A stretch of DNA of 47,445 nucleotides, from positions 1-47,445 of the IMG/VR virus record IMGVR_UViG_3300043219_000109; one strand, given 5' to 3'. Source of the stretch: a virus. Position 1 is the stretch's first letter. The number at the start of each line of letters is the position of its first letter. The translations under genes and the position numbers were made by a program. The notes beneath the pieces were generated by a model. It did not search any database, was not told the DNA's origin, and worked only from the letters and a program-made list of their open reading frames with translations. Below are positions 12,672 through 21,363 of this stretch, piece after piece.

Positions 12672-12902
12672 ATGACTATAAAAGTAACAGAGAGAACAGA
12701 AGAGATTATTAAGTTTGTAAAATCTAGAATGGGAGACATTAGCAATGTTAGAGCTGTAGATTTTTTAGCTACCAACTATTTAGAGCATCTTTTTATTATA
12801 TATCAAGATAGCAAAATAGAGAAAGATGATGAATGGAGAATGAATGCTAAAAATGAGTTTTTTGAGTTCTTAGAAAAAATAAACTATAAGCCATTAGGTT
12901 AA
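12672..12902 (+). CDS. Hypothetical protein (76 aa)
   Basis: First gene of a plus-strand island, with AAGGAG before the ATG. It is a helical, charged protein (TERTEEIIKFVKSRMGDI) with no recognised family. Position behind a divergent promoter is where the other islands carry regulators, but no HTH is evident here. Confidence 0.7.
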   Translation: MTIKVTERTEEIIKFVKSRMGDISNVRAVDFLATNYLEHLFIIYQDSKIEKDDEWRMNAKNEFFEFLEKINYKPLG

Positions 12903-12917
12903 AGGGGTAATAATAAT

Positions 12918-13007
12918 ATGTTAGAATTAATTATAGGGACGGTTTTGTGTTTAATATTGACTATCGTTTTGGGTATTTTTCCGAGAGTAATGGCAGTATT
13001 TTTTTAA
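12918..13007 (+). CDS. Membrane micro-protein (29 aa)
   Basis: A short frame that is almost entirely hydrophobic (LELIIGTVLCLILTIVLGIF). Its TAA shares a base with the ATG of the next gene (TAATG), which supports translation as a coupled pair. Only a weak ribosome site (GGGGT) precedes it. Confidence 0.5.
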   Translation: MLELIIGTVLCLILTIVLGIFPRVMAVFF

Positions 13008-13216
13008 TGATTTTATCAACTCTTTGTGGATTGGTTACATTTGTAGGGATAGTTCTTGTTATGACATTTGGTTTTTCTTGGAAATCATCTCAACATAAAG
13101 CTAATATAATAAATAGAGAATATGGCACTAATTATACAAAAGAAGAAATATTCTATGCTAAAGGTGTAATTGAAACTATACAACAGATAGATAGAACAAG
13201 AATAGATATTCAATAG
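13007..13216 (+). CDS. Membrane protein with conserved NREYGTNYT tail (69 aa)
   Basis: I choose ATG 13007 because it overlaps the stop of the micro-gene before it. One N-terminal span (about residues 4-24) is followed by a conserved soluble tail: IINREYGTNYTKEEIFYAKG and then QIDRTRIDI. This tail is familiar from small membrane proteins in many unrelated phages, whose role is not established. Confidence 0.7.
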   Translation: MILSTLCGLVTFVGIVLVMTFGFSWKSSQHKANIINREYGTNYTKEEIFYAKGVIETIQQIDRTRIDIQ

Positions 13217-13294
13217 ATTGTACAGCCCTCTAAGGAGGGTATAAGGGATAAGTTAACCTATGAGTTAACAGTATAAGCGTATAAGGAGAAGAGA

Positions 13295-13447
13295 GTGAAT
13301 AAACATTATGTATTGGTAAATGATAAGATAGTTGGGATTAGGCGTGGATTTCCTAAGTATTGTTTTAGGCAATTATCAAATGGTGCAACGGAATCATATA
13401 AAATGATTAAATCTAAAAGAACATTAATAATAAATAATAGGAGATAG
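13295..13447 (+). CDS. Small basic protein (50 aa)
   Basis: A GTG start follows AAGGAGAAGAGA. The 50 residues are basic (IRRGFPKYCFRQLSNG, ending in NNRR). No family is recognised. A GC-rich hairpin (CCCTC...GAGGG type) lies in the gap before it, at about 13226-13242. Confidence 0.6.
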   Translation: MNKHYVLVNDKIVGIRRGFPKYCFRQLSNGATESYKMIKSKRTLIINNRR

Positions 13448-13448
13448 T

Positions 13449-13619
13449 ATGAGTAAAATAACAGTAATTGAACATAAAGTTAAGTACGACAACACGGAGA
13501 TATTTAAAGTAAACGCTGAATATTTTAAATTAACAGATAAAAAGAAGATTGAGTTATTAGGATTAATGAAAGATTGGATTAATGATCAACTATATACTGA
13601 ATTAGATCAATTTGTTTAA
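13449..13619 (+). CDS. Hypothetical protein (56 aa)
   Basis: AGGAGATAGT precedes the ATG and actually lies in the last codons of the previous gene. It is a small helical protein (TDKKKIELLGLMKDWINDQ). No family is recognised. Confidence 0.6.
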   Translation: MSKITVIEHKVKYDNTEIFKVNAEYFKLTDKKKIELLGLMKDWINDQLYTELDQFV

Positions 13620-13632
13620 ATAGGAGTATAAG

Positions 13633-13803
13633 ATGAAGAGATGGAGACTATTAAATAAGAAGCGTAATATAGATAAGCTAAAGAAAGATTTTAATGTTAT
13701 GAATGATAGATTTATGTTAGAGTTTAACATTAGAGAAATAGTTAAACAGGAATTATTATCAGCTACAAATAGTTTAAGAGTTGGAATATATAGAGAAGAA
13801 TAA
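13633..13803 (+). CDS. Small basic helical protein (56 aa)
   Basis: AGGAG precedes the ATG. The N-terminus is strongly basic (MKRWRLLNKKRNIDKLKK), then a helical segment (IREIVKQELLSATNSLRVG). Nucleic-acid binding is possible; nothing more can be said. Confidence 0.6.
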   Translation: MKRWRLLNKKRNIDKLKKDFNVMNDRFMLEFNIREIVKQELLSATNSLRVGIYREE

Positions 13804-13818
13804 TTTGGAGGAGAGAGA

Positions 13819-14112
13819 ATGAAAGTATTGATTATATTAGTTGTGTTGTTTATGGGGTGTGCTTTGGATCAGGAGTATTACGATTATGGCAAATGGAAAG
13901 GGCTGAGTTCTTTTACTTTTGTAGATGACAATATACTTATAGAGAGTAATAGCACGTCTAATAAATATGAATACAAAATTATATCTAGATTTATTTATAT
14001 TGAAAATAACAATGATTGGATATCGTTATATAGAATACATCAATGGACAAAGGATACTCTTATTGTCAGGGAAGAATCAACGTACATATATCATACGTTG
14101 ATTAAATATTAA
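13819..14112 (+). CDS. Phage-encoded lipoprotein (97 aa)
   Basis: Residues 1-14 are a short signal sequence ending in a lipobox-like LFMGC, so Cys14 would be lipidated. The mature domain is beta-rich with many Tyr, Ile and Thr residues (YEYKIISRFIYIENNNDW). Small phage lipoproteins often mask the receptor or block superinfection (T5 Llp is the best-known case); I infer that as a possibility only. It ends convergently with the tail-fibre gene, overlapping by four bases with no terminator between. Confidence 0.7.
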   Translation: MKVLIILVVLFMGCALDQEYYDYGKWKGLSSFTFVDDNILIESNSTSNKYEYKIISRFIYIENNNDWISLYRIHQWTKDTLIVREESTYIYHTLIKY

Positions 14113-15080
14113 TACTTCCAATATGTAACAGTCCCTCCCGTTGCAGAGTCAAAGTTGATAACAACATTTGTTCCATCTGAATATACTGAACCACCACCAG
14201 CACTTGATGACATACTTGTAATCCTATCAGCTCCATGAAGTATATTTATGATTCCAGATGAAGGGTTTGTTGTGACAGTATAATTATATTGCCCTCTAGG
14301 GATAGTAGTGTTTGTTGTCCATGTACCACTTGTAGGTGTAGTAGTAGGGTTTATACCTACATTTAAGCTTAAATTATCTTCATCAAGTGTTGCAAGGGCT
14401 TTCGTTGTTGCATTGTTTTGAGTGTCAAATATATATGAAGAAAAACTAGCACTCCCTAGATTTTTAGCTGTAAACCTACTTGCTCCTGCTTCATGGTCTA
14501 CTGTAGTCAATGCATTTGAATCAACAGTTCTTACAACACTTAATTTATTAAGGAATAATCCATCTTCTTTTAATGTTGCTAATGTTTTGACAGTTGAATT
14601 ATTTTCAGTTTGGAATAAGTATGAAGAATAACTAGCACCTCCTAGATTCTTAGCGATAAATCTACTTGCCCCTGCTTCGTGATCCAACGTTGTTAGCGCG
14701 TTTGAATCAGCAGTTCTTACAACACTAAAAGTATTATTAAGACTCATACCAGTTTCATACATAGTTGCAATAGTTATTACACTCGCACCTTTTGAAGATT
14801 TAAAAGAATATTCACCATAAACCGATCCTGTTCCTTCTCTTGACTCAAAAGCCGTTAAGCCTCCACCCGCTTGAATAGAAAAACCTTGGTTAGTTTGCTC
14901 TGATCTATTAATAATGAATTGAGGTGATACACCTGTTGATTCTATTGTTTTTACATTAAAAAATGTAGCATCTTGATTACGTATATAATCTAAATTATTG
15001 TTTATAGCGTTTGCATCAGCAAAACCCCAACCATCACCAGCCCCGTAGTTTTCTTGTGGAACTATCCATGAAGCACCCAT
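14109..15080 (-). CDS. Tail fibre protein with internal repeats (323 aa)
   Basis: The N-terminus (GDGWGFADANAINNNLDYIRNQ) resembles attachment segments of short fibres. Residues 119-180 and 181-242 are two near-identical copies of a 62-residue unit (SVVRTxDSNALTTxDHEAGA...). A degenerate earlier copy may occupy about 66-118. The C-terminal ~70 residues are Gly/Ser/Thr-rich beta (GQYNYTVTT, SSAGGGSVYSDGTNV). It is the last gene of the structural operon, where host-recognition proteins usually lie. Confidence 0.75.
   Translation of the reverse strand: MGASWIVPQENYGAGDGWGFADANAINNNLDYIRNQDATFFNVKTIESTGVSPQFIINRSEQTNQGFSIQAGGGLTAFESREGTGSVYGEYSFKSSKGASVITIATMYETGMSLNNTFSVVRTADSNALTTLDHEAGASRFIAKNLGGASYSSYLFQTENNSTVKTLATLKEDGLFLNKLSVVRTVDSNALTTVDHEAGASRFTAKNLGSASFSSYIFDTQNNATTKALATLDEDNLSLNVGINPTTTPTSGTWTTNTTIPRGQYNYTVTTNPSSGIINILHGADRITSMSSSAGGGSVYSDGTNVVINFDSATGGTVTYWKY
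14355..14726 (-). repeat. Tandem 186-bp coding repeat in the fibre gene
   Basis: Two adjacent 186-bp copies (14541-14726 and 14355-14540) encode the 62-residue fibre unit. DNA differences are mostly at third positions, so the copies are under protein-level selection. Confidence 0.85.
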
Positions 15081-17165
15081 TTAAACCCTTCCTTTTAGTG
15101 TGACACCAGAGCCACCATTGTATGATATATCCTGAGATATTACCTTGTATTCTTTACTTGTATATAAATCTGTTACTGTTATTGTATCACCTAATTCTAT
15201 CACAGGATTACCACCTACATCAAACGATAGGTTTAAATCACGTTGTGCATCTTTAAAGCTTGCAAGTGAATCGTCTGCAATATCTTCTGCTAATACTTTA
15301 TTCTGCAAAAATCTATTCTCAGGATATCTAAACGCAACCACTCCATTCTCTTCAATAGAGGTTGTATCTGTTCTATTAACGGCCTTTTGCCCTGCTACCG
15401 TAAAAGTAGATCCTGTTGCTTTAAGCTCGAATGTTTCCGGTGTTCCGTTTGCGTTTGTTACTTCTACAACTGAACCCCATGAATAAGGAGCGTATCCGGT
15501 AACCGTAACCCCTGGAGATGGTGGGAAAACTTCTATATCAGATGAAGGATAAGCGTTTTGTATTTCTACAGGCGCAGTATTAAAAGTAATAGTATAGCTT
15601 TGTACTTTTGTTACTGCTGTTCCTGATGGTAATGTTGCATCTGTTCCAGATAATAATGAGACTGTTATTGTGTTAGTAATTATAGTGTTTATTCTATATT
15701 TTGCACTTCCAACAATAATACTATCACTTGTAGCAAATCCCGATGCTGAAACTAATACCATTGAAAATGTTCCTACAGTATAACCACTTGAAAGAGTTGT
15801 GTTTGCTCCAGCTTCAATATCTTCGGGATCTGTTGACCCTGTTTCGTATACCACCTCATTAACGTTTTCAACTACCGGAGAAGTTATTACAGTTATATTA
15901 TTAACTACGTTTCCATAAGCTGGTTGATTGTCCTTATCAGAGTAATCATCACGTGTAAATGTTTGAACACTTGAACCGCTGAAATTATCTAGCTTCTTAA
16001 CATAGATTAATTTATCTCTACCCACGTATACCGTAGCGTTACAGCCCTCCGCAAGCAATTCTAATGCTCTTCTATGACTTTCGCCCTGCATCCATCCTAC
16101 AGGTACTATATAGTCACTGCCGTTAAGATCTGTGTCTATATCATATTCTGTATTTGCTAACCCTGCATCATTTAGTACAGTTTCAAACCAATCAGAGAAA
16201 GTATCCCCTTTAATGACATCAGTAGTTATATTAGTCTGTGTTAGTAAATTAAGTCTATCTCTTGCTGTAGTTGTAGCTTCTACGCTCTTTTCGGGTACAT
16301 CCCACTCTGTTGTCCATCCGGTAAACATTGGTTGATATTCTATTCCTGATGCAGTGTCTACGCCTAAGTATATTTCAACTAGTGCGTTAGGCTTAACAAG
16401 ACCATTTAAACGACTTGTTATATTATTAGCATCAAAGGGTCTACCGTTAGCATTAGATAGGCACACGGTAGCTTGTGAGGAAGATATAGCACCCGTAGGG
16501 ATGAATCCATCGTTAGATATTTCCCTTTCCTCTATAACGCTCCAATTACATAATATTTCATCTGTATACTCTTCTATTACCTGTGTCGTAAACTCTGCTA
16601 CTTTAACAACTGTATTAGGTTCACTCCATTTAGTTATGTTAAGAACTACTTTATCTATATCTGATATCTGAGTAAAAGTATATTGTACCTCTGTTAATGC
16701 GTTTCCTGTCTCTGTCACTGTGTGTATTAATGACACACCATCATAAAACTTAATAGTATAGTCAACACCGTACTCTATAAGTTTACTGTCAAAAGCTACA
16801 AAAGCCCCTGATACTTTACGCGATGAATAATCCACTTGACCTGTTGCATCAATAACCCCTGATCCATCGGCTCGACTTGCAGACCACCAACCATGTTCGT
16901 TGAAGTTGGCGCTCTCTTCTGTTGATGCACATAGTTTGAAAGATCCATCAAGGATAAATTGCCCGTCTAGTTCTCCCCATTTATGAGTCATAATAGTACG
17001 ACCGTTAACCATCTGATTAGGATATGATATATAATTATTATCAGCACTTGATCCGGTTATTGTTGGATCTAATAAAGGATCTGTATAATTGATTACTACT
17101 TTACTGAATAGCTTTCTTATAGGTGAGTTAATTTTAGTTTGATACTCTGCACTTGTACTTAACAT
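15081..17165 (-). CDS. Tail tip / baseplate hub protein (694 aa)
   Basis: A large beta-rich protein directly after the 126-residue tail gene. Residues about 225-320 (LVEIYLGVD..., MFTGWTTEWDVPEKSVEATT, ARDRLNLL) look like the hub domain of siphophage tail-tip proteins. Later segments are Ser/Thr-rich insertion domains and a C-terminal GDTITVTDLYTSKEYKVISQ motif, typical of the hub-fold closing strand. It should form the central tail tip that bears the fibre encoded next. Confidence 0.75.
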   Translation of the reverse strand: MLSTSAEYQTKINSPIRKLFSKVVINYTDPLLDPTITGSSADNNYISYPNQMVNGRTIMTHKWGELDGQFILDGSFKLCASTEESANFNEHGWWSASRADGSGVIDATGQVDYSSRKVSGAFVAFDSKLIEYGVDYTIKFYDGVSLIHTVTETGNALTEVQYTFTQISDIDKVVLNITKWSEPNTVVKVAEFTTQVIEEYTDEILCNWSVIEEREISNDGFIPTGAISSSQATVCLSNANGRPFDANNITSRLNGLVKPNALVEIYLGVDTASGIEYQPMFTGWTTEWDVPEKSVEATTTARDRLNLLTQTNITTDVIKGDTFSDWFETVLNDAGLANTEYDIDTDLNGSDYIVPVGWMQGESHRRALELLAEGCNATVYVGRDKLIYVKKLDNFSGSSVQTFTRDDYSDKDNQPAYGNVVNNITVITSPVVENVNEVVYETGSTDPEDIEAGANTTLSSGYTVGTFSMVLVSASGFATSDSIIVGSAKYRINTIITNTITVSLLSGTDATLPSGTAVTKVQSYTITFNTAPVEIQNAYPSSDIEVFPPSPGVTVTGYAPYSWGSVVEVTNANGTPETFELKATGSTFTVAGQKAVNRTDTTSIEENGVVAFRYPENRFLQNKVLAEDIADDSLASFKDAQRDLNLSFDVGGNPVIELGDTITVTDLYTSKEYKVISQDISYNGGSGVTLKGRV

Positions 17166-17545
17166 TATGTCTCCTGCATCGTTATTGTTATCGCATTACT
17201 ATAGTATACATCTTTCTGGATTAATGATCCTTGTGTTGGTGGTTGCATGAATACCTCTACCGTTGTTTCTGCTCCGGCTTCATCTGTGAATATGTAACTA
17301 AGGAAAGATCCGGTTAGTTGTAGAGCATATATTGCCTTTAGAGCGTCAAAGTCTGTCTCTGACATTACACCCCATGAGATAGAAAAGTTTTGTTTAGTTC
17401 CTATTACATCGACTTTCAATGAACCGTTTGCAGATTCACCCGATACAAACTTAAATGTATCTTGACCACCATCATTGATTCGTGACTCTGTAGGTAGTGT
17501 TGACTCTGCACCTGATAGCCCTAGTTTTAATATCTGTACTGCCAT
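17165..17545 (-). CDS. Distal-tail-like minor protein (126 aa)
   Basis: A 126-residue beta-rich protein between the tape-measure and tail-tip genes. That position is usual for a distal tail protein or tip adaptor, although it is shorter than the SPP1 gp19.1 (Dit) family. Start and stop overlap its neighbours by one base each. Segments FSISWGVMSETDFDALKAIY and NAITITMQE are visible strands and helix. The function is inferred from position. Confidence 0.6.
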   Translation of the reverse strand: MAVQILKLGLSGAESTLPTESRINDGGQDTFKFVSGESANGSLKVDVIGTKQNFSISWGVMSETDFDALKAIYALQLTGSFLSYIFTDEAGAETTVEVFMQPPTQGSLIQKDVYYSNAITITMQET

Positions 17546-19920
17546 TATACTTTCGCTCCTAATCTTTGATCTTCTTTAACTGATGACGGTCTTAATTTCC
17601 TAGCAAAGTCATCTAAGTCTCTCTTTGAGAATATGCCGTTACCGTTAAGGTTTATTATTGTTCCACCACCTGATCCTATTTTTGATGCAATCCGTGTTGC
17701 TAATTCTTCTATTAATGGAGATCCCTTTGCCCCCATGCCTAATAATACGTCCCCTTTGTCTTCACCTGCAATAATAGATGTTGCCCCCGTTACAGTTCCA
17801 CCTCTAGCAAATGCTGGTCTTGGTGGTTCGGGCTGGCTTGTTATTGCTGCTATTTGTGCTAACCCTGCTACTCCTGCTGCTATTGCCAACGGTGGGAACA
17901 ATAATAAATTAGAAACTGCAACAGCTGTGTTAACCGCCACTTGCAAAGCTGCCAATGCTTTATTTGCTTTAAACTGAGCCAATTCTATTTCATATTTCTC
18001 TTGTGCTAAATCTTTTTCTATCTGGTCTATACTATCAGCCCTTTCCTGTCTTGAAGTTACAGCTAAATCATCAAGGCGCAATAATTCTGCGGAGTTATCT
18101 AAATCTCTTTGTAATTCATCTGCCGTTTGTATGCTATCTTCGTCACCTATTGCAATTAAATCTGCTATTTTTGCTGTTGTTTCAATTATAGACCTTTCTA
18201 AATCTTCCGTTGATAGTGCGTCTTTAAATGAACTTAATGCCGCTTCTTGTTCTGTTTCAAGAGCTAAAGCAGCTATCCTAGCATCTGCTACACGTTGTAA
18301 ATCAGCTATTTCACCATCCGCTAGACTGCTGGATATTTGCAGTATACTGTTTGCCACACTAAGAGCATTATTTATTAATTCATTTCTTAGAGCTTCTTTA
18401 TCGTCTTTTAATTTCTTAGCGTCTTCTAATTCTTTGTCTGATAAAGCTTCTGTCAACTCAAAAACAGCGTTATTATTTGCATTTTCTTTGGCTAGCCTAT
18501 CTGCAAAATCTGCTTCTCTGGTTGCTCTTTCTTCGTCTAATATTGTTTGTTTTTCAGCCTGTAATAATTTTATAGCTTGCAACTGTTTCGACTGTTGATC
18601 GTCAGTTAAACCCTCTAGATTATTTAATATTGCAATTTCTTCGTCTATAACTTCTATTTTTGCCTTACTTGCTTTTATTATATTGTCTATCAAAACAAGA
18701 TTATTTTTAAGTTGTTTTTCTTCTATTTTTTGTTGCTGCTCTTTATCTTGGTCTGATATTTTTCTTTCTGCATCAGATTTAGCTTTGTCATCTGCTGCTT
18801 TCTTTTCTTCTAATGCTAAAGCTTCAATTGTTTTGATTTGTCTATTTAAAGAATCTAACTTAATCTTATTTTGTGCTATAGCTTTCCCTACTAAAGAGTT
18901 TGCTTTATCTTCCTGAGATATAACTATTCCAGCTTTTAATAATTCAGCATCTTTAAGGGCAAGGCTTACTTTTTGATTCTTTATTGTTTCTTCTATTAAT
19001 TCCTGTTTGCTTTTAAGTGACAATAACTCTTGTTGTCTTGTTGCTTCCCCAGCTTCTAACGCTCTTTCTGCTTCTCTAAGGTTGTTTATTTCCCTTATAT
19101 AGTCAGCTAGTTTACCTGTTAACTCTCCAAATATAGAACTTACACTTGTAGCTGTTGGTAATAACGTCCTACCTAGTTCTACCTGTAAATCCTTAACTGC
19201 TGCTTCTGCTGCTCTTGTCTTGTTGGCGAACCCGTCAGAAGTTCTAATATAATCACCCTGTGCGTCACCTGTTTGTTGTAGTATTAATGTAAATGTTGCT
19301 TGTGCTTTGGCAAGTTTACCAGCTTGTCCTGTTAACTTGTCTTGTCCTGTTCTAACTAATTCCTGTTTAATATCTACATCAAGTAGAGAAACACCTAATT
19401 CGGACAGTCCGTCTTTGTTTCCTAATACTGACTTTGTTAAGATCCTTGATACTCTTTCTGCTCCACCAACTACATTGTTATATGATGCAAGGTCAACCGC
19501 TAACTCCTGGATCTCATTACTGAAATCCAATGCTCCTGTAGCTGTAGCACCAAAACCCTTCAATAAATCTCCAGTATCACCAAGTAGTTTCTCTGATTCC
19601 TGTCTAGCGAGTCCATAAGTTTTCGCTAATGCTTCCGCTGTTTCTGCTGCTTTGGTTTCAATACCCTCGAATGCTGTGTTAAACTTTGCGTTTGCTTCTT
19701 CTGCGTCACTAGCTGCTTGGATAGAGGCGTCAGCTATTTGACCAATCTTTGCAACTAATGCAGCTACGGCAACACCAGCAACCAGACCTTTAATCGTTTG
19801 AGTAGTTTTCTTGATGCCTTTTTCAACACCTTCAGTTTTCTTTTTAGTGTCCTGTATTGCTTTATCAAACTGTTTTGTTTGAGCTACTATACTTACAACT
19901 AAGTCAGCTAGGTTTGCCAT
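17545..19920 (-). CDS. Tape measure protein (791 aa)
   Basis: The longest gene in the genome. Residues 1-50 form a basic N-terminal helix, an Ala/Gly hydrophobic helix follows (GLVAGVAVAALVAKI), and the middle (about 260-640) is an almost unbroken Lys/Glu/Leu coiled coil. A hydrophobic region lies at about 680-720 (VNTAVAVSNLLLFPPLAIA). The architecture is that of tape-measure proteins, whose length sets tail length. 791 residues would predict a tail of roughly 110-120 nm at 1.5 angstrom per residue (inference). It follows the tail chaperones, as usual. Confidence 0.9.
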   Translation of the reverse strand: MANLADLVVSIVAQTKQFDKAIQDTKKKTEGVEKGIKKTTQTIKGLVAGVAVAALVAKIGQIADASIQAASDAEEANAKFNTAFEGIETKAAETAEALAKTYGLARQESEKLLGDTGDLLKGFGATATGALDFSNEIQELAVDLASYNNVVGGAERVSRILTKSVLGNKDGLSELGVSLLDVDIKQELVRTGQDKLTGQAGKLAKAQATFTLILQQTGDAQGDYIRTSDGFANKTRAAEAAVKDLQVELGRTLLPTATSVSSIFGELTGKLADYIREINNLREAERALEAGEATRQQELLSLKSKQELIEETIKNQKVSLALKDAELLKAGIVISQEDKANSLVGKAIAQNKIKLDSLNRQIKTIEALALEEKKAADDKAKSDAERKISDQDKEQQQKIEEKQLKNNLVLIDNIIKASKAKIEVIDEEIAILNNLEGLTDDQQSKQLQAIKLLQAEKQTILDEERATREADFADRLAKENANNNAVFELTEALSDKELEDAKKLKDDKEALRNELINNALSVANSILQISSSLADGEIADLQRVADARIAALALETEQEAALSSFKDALSTEDLERSIIETTAKIADLIAIGDEDSIQTADELQRDLDNSAELLRLDDLAVTSRQERADSIDQIEKDLAQEKYEIELAQFKANKALAALQVAVNTAVAVSNLLLFPPLAIAAGVAGLAQIAAITSQPEPPRPAFARGGTVTGATSIIAGEDKGDVLLGMGAKGSPLIEELATRIASKIGSGGGTIINLNGNGIFSKRDLDDFARKLRPSSVKEDQRLGAKV

Positions 19921-20125
19921 TTATACTTGCCCCCGATTCCTTCATTATTCTCTCGAATGTGTCAGCGTCGCTTTCACCGTTTTTGTTATCACTTTGACCC
20001 CTGTCATACCAGTTCGGGAATTGTAAATCCTGCCACATTGCAATAATTATGCTTGGTGGTCTGGTATAGAGTTGGTCAATTCCTCTACTATCCCCTTGAC
20101 TGATGTCTGTAATAATTCCAAACAT
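19904..20125 (-). CDS. Tail assembly chaperone, frameshifted C-terminal part
   Basis: This 73-residue frame overlaps the end of the 200-residue chaperone gene in the -1 frame and runs into the tape-measure start, the classic gpG/gpGT geometry. The -1 frame stays open upstream of 20125 back through two candidate slippery sites: an A AAG GGG heptamer (20191-20197) and a run of nine A (20215-20223), both read on the minus strand. It is therefore probably expressed only as an extension of the upstream protein. Confidence 0.65.
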   Translation of the reverse strand: MFGIITDISQGDSRGIDQLYTRPPSIIIAMWQDLQFPNWYDRGQSDNKNGESDADTFERIMKESGASINGKPS

Positions 20126-20649
20126 TTCTCGGGATTTAAGTTTGTTTTCTTTTCTAGCTCTTGCACCATCTCGTCCAGTAGATCCAGAATCCCCTTTTGT
20201 CTCTCTATATCTTCTTTTTTTTTACCTGTAAGAATTATAGAAATCCAATCCTCAAACTTTTCATACTGATCTTTATTAAGAGTCTTGAATAATCGAACTC
20301 TCAGCAAGTATCTTTTTATATATTCCAGACAAGCTTTGATAAAAGAATATCTACGCTTTAAAACGATGAAATCCTGTCTCATAAGATATAATCCTATTTC
20401 TTCTATCATCTTTTTTATCTGTTTGTTTTTCTTTTTAGTATTCAATGCTATTGCAAAGGTAGCTCTTTCGTAATCATCTTTTACGGCTTTAACTTGCTCT
20501 TGCTCTTTTTCATTTAAAGTTATCTCTTCAGCTATAGTTGTATTCCATATCTCGGAAGCAATATCAATCCTACCCTGGGATACATTGGAAATATCTAGTT
20601 TTTTATTCCCCAACCATAAATATTTAAAGGGTTCATTATGTCCGTTCAT
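20047..20649 (-). CDS. Tail assembly chaperone G-like (200 aa)
   Basis: ATG 20649 is chosen for its AGGAGAAC site; the longer frame reads through the terminator hairpin. The protein is helical and charged, with length and position (between tail tube and tape measure) of a lambda gpG-type chaperone. Such chaperones bind the tape measure during tail assembly. Frameshifting near its end should append the 73-residue frame. Confidence 0.7.
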   Translation of the reverse strand: MNGHNEPFKYLWLGNKKLDISNVSQGRIDIASEIWNTTIAEEITLNEKEQEQVKAVKDDYERATFAIALNTKKKNKQIKKMIEEIGLYLMRQDFIVLKRRYSFIKACLEYIKRYLLRVRLFKTLNKDQYEKFEDWISIILTGKKKEDIERQKGILDLLDEMVQELEKKTNLNPEKCLELLQTSVKGIVEELTNSIPDHQA

Positions 20650-20659
20650 TTGTTCTCCT

Positions 20660-20695
20660 AAAAGTGACCCAGCCGGAGAACGCCAACCGAGCCAC
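20660..20695 (-). terminator. Attenuator after the tail-tube gene
   Basis: A 13-bp stem with several G-T pairs (20683-20695 with 20664-20676) and a six-base loop is followed on the minus strand by TTTT, which runs into the AGGAG of the chaperone gene. It lies 13 bases after the tail-tube stop. Such leaky terminators raise tail-tube mRNA over downstream genes. Confidence 0.75.
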
Positions 20696-20707
20696 AAAAA
20701 TAATAAA

Positions 20708-21352
20708 TTATGCTGGCACTTCTACTGTTTCGACTCTCTCGAATAAGTTACCAGATCCATCTGTAATAGTTGCATCTTCATCACCTTTCATAGTGAATGG
20801 ATATTTCATTATAGGATTTCCGTCTTTGTCTGCTGTATAAGTGATATTCTCACCTGTTTGAAATACAGTTTTAAAGAAGGTTGTTGTCATAACCCTAAGA
20901 ATCTTATCACCCAATGCGAACGTTACAGGGTTAGCCGATGGAGTTGTTACCCAGTCTGCTACATCTTGAGCCGTTGCAAATGCTTCTGTCTTGTTTACAG
21001 CTTTAATGATTACAGCCTTTTGAGCTACTTTACCACCAGATCCTAATCGTCTTTCACCTGTTACGGCACTAGTTGTGAAATCATCAATTTCACCACGTAG
21101 CTGACTAATTAATGACAGTTTGTAAGTCCACAATGTACCACTTACGTCTATGTCTTGATCTGCGATACCATCAAGTGCTATTGGTTTAACCCCGTTATCC
21201 GGTGTTCCATCAAGAGGCGTAATGTTTTCAGCGTATGCGAAACTTTCCCCTATCCCTAGACTTGTAAATGATGTATCCCCATAATCAGAGATGAACATTT
21301 CAACACTTCCGAGCCTTTGGTCTTCTGTGTACTGTACTGCGCCTTGTCCCAC
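20708..21352 (-). CDS. Major tail (tube) protein
   Basis: A 214-residue beta-rich protein located between the tail terminator and the chaperones, followed by an attenuator, which is where an abundant tail-tube subunit is expected. It starts with GQGAVQYTEDQRLGSVEMF and has segments typical of tube proteins (VMTTTFFKTVFQTGENITYT). No direct family match can be stated from memory, so the call rests on position, length and fold type. Confidence 0.75.
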   Translation of the reverse strand: MGQGAVQYTEDQRLGSVEMFISDYGDTSFTSLGIGESFAYAENITPLDGTPDNGVKPIALDGIADQDIDVSGTLWTYKLSLISQLRGEIDDFTTSAVTGERRLGSGGKVAQKAVIIKAVNKTEAFATAQDVADWVTTPSANPVTFALGDKILRVMTTTFFKTVFQTGENITYTADKDGNPIMKYPFTMKGDEDATITDGSGNLFERVETVEVPA

Positions 21353-21363
21353 AATAACGCCTC

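Noticed and set aside
14355-14726. CRISPR-like repeats
   Set aside because: The only tandem repeats are in-frame coding units of 186 bp in the fibre gene. No short direct repeats with regular spacers, and no cas genes, were seen.
17633-18598. Long plus-strand open frames opposite the tape-measure gene (17633-17977, 18131-18598, 18683-18916, 19307-19618)
   Set aside because: They lack ribosome sites and are low-complexity mirror images of the Lys/Glu/Ala-rich coiled coil, so they are shadows of the minus-strand gene.
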